From Evernia prunastri (Eukaryota > Ascomycota > Lecanoromycetes > Lecanorales > Parmeliaceae): a DNA stretch of 64,000 bases. A program made the position numbers and the translations under genes. This document shows positions 46,570 to 56,683 of the stretch, piece after piece. How positions within the stretch are numbered: the stretch's first letter is position 1; every line of letters begins with the position of its first letter. The notes under the pieces were generated by a model, which worked only from the letters and a program-made list of their open reading frames with translations, made no database searches and was not told the origin of the DNA. Where the stretch lies: NCBI GenBank assembly GCA_003184365.1, contig NKYR01000069.1:63959-127958 (forward strand), in the 5' to 3' direction.

Positions 46570-47322
46570 ATGCCTGCCACTACGAGTGTGAATGCAGACA
46601 ATCCCCAAAATCACTCAATCCGACCTCAGCATTTGCGAGCCCCTTCAATGGCTGGGAATGATACTTCACATCGATCCCGCTTTGGACAGGTCTTGTTTGA
46701 GAACAGAGAGGCTCGCCGCGTTCCAGGACCAGTCCGGTCAAATCGCTCGTTCCAAACCGGAAAGGATGCCAGGATCAGGCAACCATTCGTCCCCACACAC
46801 CCTCATACTTCAAGACAGACTATGAACGCCACCACCAGAGGAGAACAGCAAATCCTTCAACGGGAGCAGGCACTCCCTTTCCCTTCCTCTTCTCCAACCC
46901 CATCCGCTCTACCTCCTCAATCGCAACCATTATCACCGGAGAACGCGACCCGCTCCCTTCATCGGTATACAGACACTAGACCGACATGGCGCGTACTTCT
47001 AGCAAACCAGCGTGAAGAACGCACCCACAAACGCAGTCAGGATAGCATGGTTCCGCGAGAACATCGAGCAATCGACCCCAGTCGCGCCACCAAAGCTGAG
47101 ACTACCTCCATGCCCAGCGCTGATGACACTGAGCCCAACATCATAAACTCATACCCACCTTCGTCCAGTGACCAGGAAGTTCAAGCTACGTCTCGTCCTA
47201 CGTCGCTCAATTCGCAATGCAGCTATGCGCTCGCCAATGAGGATGACTACGTGGTTGAACAGGAGCCATGTTTCGAAGACTCGGAATGGGATCGTTGCAA
47301 TGTATCCTCCGCGGAAGACTAG
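46570..47322 (+). CDS. Array gene 2: orphan disordered protein
   Basis: An intronless frame of 250 residues, rich in Ser, Pro, Arg, Gln and Thr, with no recognised domain and no signal peptide. The C terminus carries a motif shared with array gene 3: RPTSLNSQCSYALANEDDYV followed by VEQE and an acidic Trp-containing end (EDSEWDRC). A TATATATA run lies at 46416-46423. The similarity to gene 3 indicates tandem duplication. Confidence 0.6.
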   Translation: MPATTSVNADNPQNHSIRPQHLRAPSMAGNDTSHRSRFGQVLFENREARRVPGPVRSNRSFQTGKDARIRQPFVPTHPHTSRQTMNATTRGEQQILQREQALPFPSSSPTPSALPPQSQPLSPENATRSLHRYTDTRPTWRVLLANQREERTHKRSQDSMVPREHRAIDPSRATKAETTSMPSADDTEPNIINSYPPSSSDQEVQATSRPTSLNSQCSYALANEDDYVVEQEPCFEDSEWDRCNVSSAED

Positions 47323-48094
47323 TACGGCAATTTGGGGATCTGCGGTTTTCTTTCGGGTGAAGGATATGGGGGGTTGGTTGGGTAGGGGAAGCGGGAGCGA
47401 GAGGTTTGCAGGTGTCACTTTACATAGCATCTAGATATCGGAGTCAAGTTTTCACTTGGCCAGAAAGCAAAAATGTTCGAACGAAATACAAATTAAATGA
47501 TACTCTTAGACTGTGTAGGTATTACCCCAACAAACTTAGGATATATTACTTCTTAGTACTTGTGCTAGGGCGTCAGTACCCCGCTTTGTCACGCGGACCC
47601 TTGCTCTTCTTACTGCCCTGCTTGATCAAACACTAATCCTAGATGTGAAACAGTCAATGGTAGTATTATTTCCTCGACTCCTGTTCACAGATGCGAGATA
47701 AGTAAACCCTTCGCTCAAGCCCGCGATTGCTTTAGCGGGTTTGCCTGTATCCACATGACTCCCTTCACATATCACCTTTAGCGTAGAAGTCTGTTCACCG
47801 TGGTATGAAAATGTTGGTTCTCTTGGTCGTTGGTCTCTATGCAATTAAAAAATGTCTTAAAAGTCAGCTTTGGCCCCTTTCCATTCTCCTTATTGGTGAT
47901 GCTACAGTACATATAAAAACCCAACAGAGAGCGGCCGGTGGTAGTTCTCCAGTTTCGGGAATGTGGAAAACCACGTGCGGATGTTTCAGTAATTGGTTGC
48001 TCGAAGAGTTCTTTCAACAAGGTATCCTTTTGAACACACCTGTTCTAGACGGTGTATCAATGCTTCGACACGTTGCACTCGTGTCATGTTTTGC

Positions 48095-48102
48095 TATATA
48101 AG
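48095..48102 (+). promoter_or_regulatory. TATA-like box before array gene 3
   Basis: TATATAAG lies 133 bases before the ATG at 48235, followed by a CT-rich leader as in array gene 1. Confidence 0.4.
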
Positions 48103-48234
48103 CAGGTATTGCATACTTGATTCTCCCTTCTCATCCATACTACCTTCACTCTCGCCTTCCGCGCTCATAAACTTACAGACTTCTCCAGAGAATACACATC
48201 TTCCTCTGCTAATCTTGGCTTCAAACCATTCAAT

Positions 48235-49148
48235 ATGTCCCAGGTACACCACGACATCAGGAAACGAGCTTATCCTAAGCTGGGGAACGGGAGTACTCGT
48301 CTGTATCTGCAGCAAGACATTGGCACCATACGCAACCCCGGAGTCGAACAAAATCTCCAACGTGAGAGATGGGGCGTTTCTGCCAGAGTGTTCTTACTAC
48401 ATCACTAAAATCCACGCTACGCCAGCCCGACCTTTACTACTTCTTTAGCAACAAAGGCCATGCTGCTTATATCTTTTTCTGCCGCTCCACTACACCAGGA
48501 CAACGCTATGGGCCTTTGACCCTTCGACCCTACCAGGTCGCGACAACTTCTAGCAATGGAGGAAACCTTCACGTTAATGGGTTAAGTCAATGGCAGAAGA
48601 TCTCTCGGGTTGGATTCGATGCAGGCACGTGGGTATTTGGCATGTCGGCAACCTTTCATTTACCTTTCGACGCATTACGGGCGATAAGATCGACTGGGCT
48701 TCAGCAGGCGTACCGCTCGGAGCTGACAGCTCGTCCTCATCCCTGTTCCCAGCCCTCGTTTAATCTCCTCTTTCCGCAGCACGCTTACATACAAAAGGTC
48801 CTGAACGCTTCCGCGATGGAGAGCGATGACCCAAAACTTAGAGACAGTCTCGCCAGTGTTCAATACGGAGGCCGTGAAACTACACTAAATGATGCAGCGA
48901 GCAGATCTAGCTGCGCCCCTGTTCAGATCGGGACCAAAACAGTATTTCCAGAAGCGCAGCATGAGAGCACTGCCTCTTACGCATCTCCTTCTGAAGAATC
49001 AGAAGATGGCGCTAGCAATCGCCCCAATTCGCTCAATTCAGTCTACAGCTATGCGCTTGCGAATGAGGAAGAATATGTGGTCGAGGAAGTCTCTGACGGC
49101 GAAGACGAGGAGTGGGACGACTGTGAGACCCTGTCGAGCGATGGATAG
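48235..49148 (+). CDS. Array gene 3: diverged or broken paralogue of gene 2
   Basis: The likely ATG at 48235 (MSQVHHDIRKRAYPKLG) is in a different frame from the clear C-terminal part (about 48813-49148), which ends SLNSVYSYALANEEEYVVEE and an acidic tail, closely matching array gene 2. Between 48410 and 48780 protein-like pieces appear in more than one frame, including RQPFIYLSTH, which resembles RQPFVPTH of gene 2. Either two or more introns exist that I could not place, or the gene has been shifted out of frame. A continuous frame from 48369 to the end reads 259 residues and may be the real product. Confidence 0.45.
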
Positions 49149-51225
49149 GGCGCTAGATTCGAAAGAAGACGTTGACCTTCAAGACCGTGAATAGAGCTGT
49201 AATTATTTATGGAGACTGAGATTTTTGTTTACTGCTAGGATGGCGAATTGTTGTGTGAAAAGTTGATGGCCTTGTTTGTTGCTTCTCGGTAGGATGCGAC
49301 AGGAAGTACAGCGAGTAGAAGCAGAAAGCCCAGATGCTAGGCGTTAGCGACCAGAAACAATCTTACAGTAGCTATCCTTGCTTTTATAAACGTTTTTTAT
49401 ATGACCCCTTCCTACTAGAACAACTCCACCCTTTACGTTAAAAAAACACCTTTCTCGCGATGCCCACTAGGTAGCATTCCCTTTCTTCTTCACCTGAAAA
49501 GAGGATATGATTAACCCCAAACACACGGTAGAGACGACAACAGGCCCTGGGCCTCGAATACCCGAGGCAAAGAAAGAACACTTAGGAGGCCACTTGCGCG
49601 GAGAAGGACCAATGGGATACATGAAACCTTGTGCCGAAATTCTAGAACTTTGACGGACGATTTCCCCGTCAGCCCATCATCCTACGGTTCTACTTGTTCG
49701 AAACGAACGAGTCCAAGCAGCTTATACCGCTGGGCCTCGTAATTTGATGCCCTATTTGAGGATCGCATAGCTGCTTTTCCTCGAGTTGGCGCCCCCCCAA
49801 AGATACATTCAAGCGTCTGGGAAGTCAAGGAAAGGGAGGAGGGGGGAAGAGGGGGGAACCTCGCCGGACTGCCGATAGATAGCACGTGAGCAGGCTAACG
49901 GTACGGTGCATTTCCATTAGCAGCGAAGTCACGTCCTTTTGATCGGTCGCATTGCTATCATTCCATTCCAGAACTGCTCATTTGCAGCCTTTATCGCTAA
50001 AGTAATGTACCATGTTCAACCAAATCATTTCTTCCTCAATGTAACGCTATGCGTTCAAAGGTATGCAATGCAACGGACGAATGAACGCCACGACGCTGCA
50101 ATTTCGATATCCGGAATCCTTCGCTTCTTTCCCTTCTTTACTTGAAAATTTTTCCTTCGTGATAAACGAGTTGATCCAAGTTTCTGGGCTATTAAATCAC
50201 GTCAAGAGACCCACACAACAGAGACGTGCCGCTAGATAGAGGGCAAGCATGAGAACCTGACTACTATTAGTCGGTCCTACTTAACACAAAATAGAATTTG
50301 GGCCGATCAATGTTGCAATTATGCAACACGGGCCCCTGCAGCAGAAAGATTCTGGTTTAATACAGTCCGCTACCAACCGGTCGAGATTGCTGAGGCGTCC
50401 TAAGGCTGCATGCTTCGTGGGTCCCTCGGCATCCAAGATTCTGCTGAGCAAGAAGCTTCTTGGTCTGAGAGAGTCACGTGCATTACCAGCGCTATGAACT
50501 GGTCTTTCGATGACAGCCTTGCCTCGTACTTCTCGCCACAGACAAGGAGAACTGTTCCTCTGTTGTAAATGAGAGATTGATTTCTTGCTTTCAACGAGGG
50601 GAGAAGCATGCGCCTACAGATATGTATCTGGTCTCAGAGTGCGAGTAAAGGGGAGTGTGAGCAGCTTCAGCGCTAAGCGGCAGTGATGGTTAGATGATGA
50701 CCGACCAGACTCTTGGAACAGCAACAGGTGACCTCCGCTTACCACTTTCGTATTCCATAGTCTTGTGTGCAGATGGCGTATTTTCATAACACTTTTTTGA
50801 ACGCGTACCTCTCATAATCAGCTGTGCTTACAGTGCGGCCATAGGGTATGTTCCCGGCTCGGAAACAATTATGACGGTGTCAATTTCCCCCTGATATTCT
50901 GTCCTTTCTATTTCCAAGTCTCCCCAGCAATTCTTCCCACAGAAACAGTCGCCACAGATCTTCTTGCCACCAAGTTAAAATTTTCCAACAATTCGTTTTC
51001 GGCGGCTTTCCTCTACAAAAGTATTCCAGGACTTCATCTACACTTCTTCTAACCTAACCCCAAACTTAACACTTTACGAAGTGTTCAGGTGCCGTATGTT
51101 AGTATAAGATTCTACCTTGCTAAACTCGTTCTGCACCACACTATTTTTGAACTTTGAGCCTGACATCTCTATCCCAACTTGCCAAGACAACACTGACCGC
51201 AGTCAGATTTGTCCAATACAACAAG
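49149..51225. other. Intergenic, 2.1 kb inside the array
   Basis: The longest gap within the array. No frame with coding character and no repeat seen; a fully lost member could have occupied it. Confidence 0.35.
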
Positions 51226-52293
51226 ATGCCGAGACAGCGGCCCTCGATGGCTAGACGACGGCCTTCAGAAAGGAGCTCCTGTTCCGAAGCTAGCTTCCAC
51301 ACTGCACATGAAAGCCGACGAAGCATGTACCCAGGAATGCAGGCACGAGTGTCCGACGGCGAGTCTTCGGAGCCTTCAAGACATTCACGAAGTGGACTCT
51401 CGGGCATCATCGAAAGCGCCCGTGATGATGCGGACTCCGAGTCCTCAAGGTATACCATATCCCTCCCGAAGACACCCAGGGATACCCTACCGTGATCCTT
51501 GTCCCGGTCTCTCCGACCCTGGCGAAGCTGACTCAGGGTATTGCTCAAGTGGTGTACGATCAAACCCATCCCAGATGAGTTTTTCGGACTACAGTAGCCT
51601 AGACCCACGAGACTCAATCAGCAATCGAGGCTCCAATCCCTCTGGCAACGTTCGTATCCTACGGGACCATTCTCCTCACAGCTACTTCAGTATGCCTTCG
51701 CGCTGGGCAGGGGACGAGGATCCCAGACGCAGTGATGCATATGCAAGGCGCCATGACTTGAATGCACGTATAGACCCTGATCCACATGTCTTCAATCGTG
51801 CGCTGACAAGTCCTTACAACAGGGAGCTGCAGCACGTCGTGGAACCCTACCTCCTCTCTTCGGACCACCAGTTTACGATGCACCTTCTAACCACGCTTCC
51901 GAAAGGCCCAGAACTGCGCGACGTTATGGGAGTGGAAGCGGCGCTGTGAGCTCTCGTCATGAAAGCTACGGCGGTGGCTACGATGAACCCTCCACTTCAG
52001 GCCGCTACAGTGGCCATAGCAGAAGCACTCGTCATGACGCTTACGATGACGAGGAAGAACCCTTCACTCCGCGTCAGACCTCTCGCCGTCACAACGATGA
52101 CGACGACGAGGAGGGCGAACAAGCCTTCACTCTTCGCCGGAGGTCTCGCCGTGATGATGAAGATGAGGACGAAGAGGAGGAGCAGCCGTTCAATCTGCAA
52201 CGCTACCGTTCTCGGTATGGCGAGGAAGCCGCCCGCGAGATTGTCCGCGAGGATGAACTCCGCGAAGAGTATGACCGGAACGGGTGGGATTGA
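51226..52293 (+). CDS. Array gene 4: mixed-charge repeat protein, three exons
   Basis: The protein starts MPRQRPSMARRRPSERSS. Composition shifts between frames, and I place introns at about 51418-51475 (GTGATG donor) and 51770-51834 (GTATAG...GCTGAC...GCTGCAG). The last exon then reads RRYGSGSGAVSSRHESYGGG, continuing to 52293. It contains three tandem units of roughly 20 residues with the pattern EEqpFtlRr..Rr followed by an Asp/Glu run (about 52050-52215) and ends EEYDRNGWD. The first intron is the least certain. No family recognised. The block of alternating acid and base is typical of disordered proteins that form condensates or bind nucleic acid; that is inference. Confidence 0.5.
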
Positions 52294-53004
52294 TAGGCGT
52301 GCTACAAGGTGGACGGATTCTAATGGGTGGCAAGCTTCTGGGTGAGAGATACACAAGGATAGTCCCCGGCGTGAATGTCTTTGCAAACTCCAGTGTGGCC
52401 CAGCGATCAGAGGCTTTGTGTCACTGCCTCGGTGTTCCAGGTCTACAAGCAATGAATGATACCTACACAGTTCTGCAATAGAAACAGCTAGTACATGTGC
52501 CTCATAAAACCGTCAACAAAAACCATTTCCCCTCGGGCATCTTCCTCTCTAAAGTCTTACAATTAGCCGCCAAGACCTGGTGCGTGACCACGTCTCCTCC
52601 AACATTCCTTCCACTAAAGCCTCACCATCCGATTGCATCCATCGCTTGTCTCAGGTAATTCAGTAAGTCTTCGGAGAAATCTCCGTTGCTGCAAGAATGT
52701 ACCCCGCTTCCTCTTCTCGAAAGGGAAGGGGGGAATGATGACAGGCTCTGGTTGCTTGAGGCGAGCTTGTCGCAGGTGGCGCTGATTGGATGCGGCTTCA
52801 CCATCCAATGAAGAACAGCTCCTACAAAGCTAGCGCGTCATTTGATACGCAATGCTCAAATGCGAAATGGGCGCATTAACACATCATAGATAACACGCGG
52901 TGATAATTCCTGTTATGACGGCTTCGCCTCACGGAGCCACCAGCTCTGATCATTCTCCATTACCCCTTGAGAGATTTCTTCCGAAAGTCCATAAAAAACA
53001 GACA

Positions 53005-53135
53005 TTCCTCCTCCTCTTCTTCTTCTTCTTCTGCAAAATTCTCTCTGCCCTACCACCCCACAGTCACACCGACAACAAATACAACCCCACACCGCACACA
53101 CAAATACACACACACACACACACACACAACACACA
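53005..53135. repeat. CTT and AC microsatellites
   Basis: A CTC/CTT run (53005-53032) and a (CA)n run of about 15 units (53106-53135) fill the leader of array gene 5, shortly before its ATG. Confidence 0.85.
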
Positions 53136-53156
53136 TCCCCCCAGCTTCTAGCCAAA

Positions 53157-53950
53157 ATGCCCAGGAGACACTACCCCTTCATCGAAACCCCATCACGCCG
53201 CGCCAACGGAATGCCTCGCGGTCGACCTCGTCTCGAACAGCCAGACGAGGGCTCAGACTCCTACTTCTCATCGGTCTACGCCGGCGGAAACAGCGCAAAC
53301 ATGGGAAGTCGCCGCACGGATGGTCGCGGCCACCAGGACCGCTCTGATCGCGATCACAACATCGACCGTTACGCCGCCACCCACGAGCGTATCAACGCAA
53401 TGGGAGGCTTGGAGCAGGCTTTCCAGCAGAGGTTCGGTGTGCAGCCGAGAGGGGATGATCGTGATGAGGTACGGGGTTTATTCTCTTCCTGCCTGCGATC
53501 CCGTCAATGGCACTGCTTTACTGATTGATACATTGTTGTCCGGGATAGCCGTCGGAATCAGAATACTACGGCAGACACGGCACTGAGCGCGCCCACGGTG
53601 CCCACGACGGGCGCTACGCTGAGGCAGACGATGGCGGACGTCAGCAGCGGATAGAGGCGAGGAGGCTTGCACGTGAGGCAGAATACGCCGCCGAGGACTC
53701 CGAGGAACGCATGCCCTCCTCGCGCGGCTACGGAGGCCGTGGCGCCCACGGTCGCGACTATGATTATGATGACCCGTACATATCTTCTTCCGCGGCGCAA
53801 GCCTACCGTGGGCACGGTAGTGGCAACGGCACTCGTCGCGGTGAGTATGAGGGCTACCCTCAGGATGATGGTGGTGGTTATGAGGGTTACGAGGGCTCCG
53901 CCTCCCCAGGATACGAGGACCGTGGAAGAAGGACTCGCCGTAATTGGTGA
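53157..53950 (+). CDS. Array gene 5: orphan mixed-charge Gly/Arg/Tyr-rich protein
   Basis: Exon 1 (53157-53468) and exon 2 (53549-53950) join over an 80-nt intron (GTACGG...TTACTGATTG...GGATAG), giving 237 residues. It opens MPRRHYPFIETPSRR, much like array gene 4, contains a short helix (HERINAMGGLEQAFQQRFG) and a basic/acidic helix (RIEARRLAREAEYAAED), and ends in a Gly/Tyr/Arg-rich tail (GYEGYEGSASPGYEDRGRR). No named domain. RG/YG-rich tails of this sort are common in RNA-binding or phase-separating proteins. Confidence 0.6.
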
Positions 53951-54776
53951 GGGATTGTATTGGTCTAGCTTCGAAGGTCTAGGGCTGGGAGGAAGTAGGA
54001 GGAAACGGCGGGTGATTTGTTGGAACTGCTGGCGAATACTCCTCCGATGGCTTTGGTAGAGTTTACTTGCGTCATTCGTACCTAGAGCATCATTAGTCTT
54101 AGGTAGCCTTAGCCAATAGCGTCTGCAGTAATGATCCAACACCCGTGGATTGCAAATGAAACTCGAACCCCCGCTGAGTGTGCCCACAGCATTAAATCGA
54201 CCAAGACTAGCCAATGAGACCACATGTATTTGAGTCATTCCTGAGTCCAGTTCTTCGGCTGAGATAGTTTAATCCGATCTGCAGGGTGTGTTATACGAGG
54301 TTCCCGATAATTCTCTCAGACACTCTCTTAGCGTTGATAGTGGGAGTTGCTTGCGCTATCCGGACCAGTAAGACAGTAGCGAAGTCGATTTGCTAGTCAT
54401 GAACGAGGTGTTATGCATACGCGCTGTGGGCAAAAGTTGAGAGCATGACTGTTAACCTGCAGCATGTAATTGGGATAACACTTTTCCGCACCGGGAGGGC
54501 AACCATTGGCTATTAGTCCATGAGATGGATGCCCCTCAACACATTTACCACCTTTCTGTTCCAGTCATGCGGTGTTCGGCTCGTCAGTGTTTTCCTCTAG
54601 CTTCTCTCCCTCAATACACCGTTTTGTATAAAAGCCTGCTTCTTGTCACATTATCTTTCCTTTCTTTGTCCTTTCCACTCCTACGTTCTCAAGACTCCTT
54701 GTTTGCAGCTTTCTATTACTACCACCTCTCAACTTCGACTTCAGCCTTTGTGAATCAGCATCATCAACACACAAGC
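53951..54776. other. Intergenic between array genes 5 and 6
   Basis: Contains the promoter of gene 6; otherwise no supported feature. Confidence 0.4.
54627..54634 (+). promoter_or_regulatory. TATA-like box before array gene 6
   Basis: TATAAAAG lies 150 bases before the ATG at 54777, followed by a strongly CT-rich leader, the same layout as array genes 1 and 3. Confidence 0.45.
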
Positions 54777-55895
54777 ATGGACGGTCGCGGATCACGTTCC
54801 CGAGAAGGGCCTTCGAGGAGATACGGCGACGGCAGAAGCAAACTGAGCGATACTTAGGACTCTATGTTCATGAGAAAGAAGTCTCTCGCTCGCCAACGTC
54901 AGGAGATGGATCAAGAGGACCGTGACTTCGGAGGACACTGGGAGGCCAGTCCCGAAGTTGAAAAATACGATCCTTACGGAGACAACTCTGACCTTGAAAC
55001 TCTCAAAAAGCAGCGTTCTGCGATGACACAAAGGCTGAGAACCCTCGTAGAGTCTGAGTTTGAAAGCCCCAGGAACAATAAATTCAGAGAGAGTCTCGAA
55101 GAGGACATCGAAAAGATCACTGAAGACATCCTCCGAATCGAGTACGCGGCCCGCGAAAGTGGCAAGAAGCCTCGCGGCATGGGAGCCCGAGCGGACAGCA
55201 TGAATTCAAAACCCCATCAAAGCCGTGCAGGGGGCAGAGTACCCCAAAACAGAGAGGAAAGGCTCCAACTCCGGGACCTTTATTTGGGGGGTCTTCCCAA
55301 CACAAATGAGCTGGACTCGCTTAAAAAGGATCGCGCCAAGTTGTTCGAATTACGTGAAAGGCAAGTTGAGGACGATTATGAGGAAGGGTGCAACATGACC
55401 GAAGCATGGATCGAGAGGACCACTCAGAGAATCGCCAGGCTTGAGATGGAGCAAGAGCTGGAGAGTACGGGGACTCGTGGAAAGGGAGCGCCAACGCGTC
55501 GTCAGGGTAAAGAGGACTCCTCTGATGACGAATCTGGACATCACCGATTCGGATCACGTCGTGGGTATGGTAGGTCCACGGCAGGAAGTGCTGATGATGA
55601 GTCTGGACATCAGTCATTCAGATCTCGTCGTGGGTATGGTGACTCTGAGGCAGGGAGCGCCGATGATAAGTCTGATCATCACTCACTCAAATCTCGTCGT
55701 GGACATGGTAGCTCTGCGGCAGGGCGTGTCAATGATGTGTCTGAACGTCATCCATTCGGACCTCTGTTTAGCGACTCTGAGGCAGGGAGTGCCGATGATA
55801 AGTCCGATCATTACCCACTCCAATCTCATCGTGGGTATGGTGGCTCTGCGATAAGGCTTGCCGATAATGACCCTGATGTTGATCATTGGGACTAG
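54777..55895 (+). CDS. Array gene 6: repeat protein with helical hairpins; early in-frame stop
   Basis: The natural leader and an ATG at 54777 give MDGRGSRSREGPSRRYGDG, but a TAG at 54855-54857 stops this frame after 26 codons. The same frame then stays open from ATG 54864 to 55895 (343 residues). Translation may start at 54864, or the TAG is a mutation or a read-through site. The downstream protein has two related segments of about 50 residues (LETLKKQRSAMTQRLRTLVE... and LDSLKKDRAKLFELRERQVE...), each predicted to be an antiparallel helix pair, then five tandem units of about 23 residues of the form SADDESGHxSFxSRRGYG (55513-55860), ending DPDVDHWD. No known domain. Confidence 0.6.
55513..55860 (+). 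repeat. Five coding tandem repeats, about 69 bp each
   Basis: Repeat units within array gene 6 encode Ser-Ala-Asp-Asp-(Glu/Lys)-Ser...Ser-(Arg/His)-Arg-Gly-(Tyr/His)-Gly. The fourth unit is shortened. The DNA copies remain similar (for example TCTGATCATCACTCACTC versus TCCGATCATTACCCACTC), so expansion is fairly recent. Confidence 0.75.
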
Positions 55896-56683
55896 AATGA
55901 CCGCTGCTGAACAGGTATGAAGCCGGGATCTCTTGTTGAATCCATCCGCTAACGACCGCTCAGCCAGTATATCTCCGCGGACGATGTGCAGGGGTAATGG
56001 GGGAGGACTCGTTTAATGGTGTGGGCCTTCGACAAGGCGGTACGGTCAATACTTACTTCGTGCTCTTGGAAGGTTCACTGGCATCCTGTTTCTCTTGCAT
56101 TTCTTATCATGCGGTATCATGCGAAGCTCTTGCACTGTTTCTTAGAGGGGGCGCTGTGAGAGGACATATTAGCTAGTATAATGCCAGATTAGCTTAATAG
56201 ATTCTTAATAAAAATGGTAGGCTCACAGGTCTTGCGGCGTTTTCCATTGTTTGACGATCGTAGCGCTCGCTCCGTTCTTGGCTGAGCCTCCTGGTACTGG
56301 CTGAGGCGATTGATGTGCTTCCTATTCGTTATCCTTCACGTGTCACCGGCCCCCGCTATTAACACATTCGCCAGTCCATCATACCATTTAAAGCAAATTC
56401 TTGTGCCCAAAGTTCCCAACTTTCCTTACACATCTCTCAGAGCAATCCTTGCAAAAAGCCTCCAACTCTTTACCAAGCCAGCTTCTTTCTTTTACCGACA
56501 CATCACACGGCCGCCTCTGCCATCCCCTTCGACTCCTTCAACTAAAATAAGTACGTTATCACAAACCTTCATCAGGGTTGATGAGTTGTGACTGCGGCTA
56601 TTTCTGCTCGTATCCGGCTATCATCTAAGTCTGTAATTCGTGGAAGGTACTAAGAACAAGCAGGTGACGCACAGGGGTATGAG

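Noticed and set aside
52900..53155. Cys/Val-rich frame on the - strand
   Set aside because: It translates the AC microsatellite and has no coding evidence.
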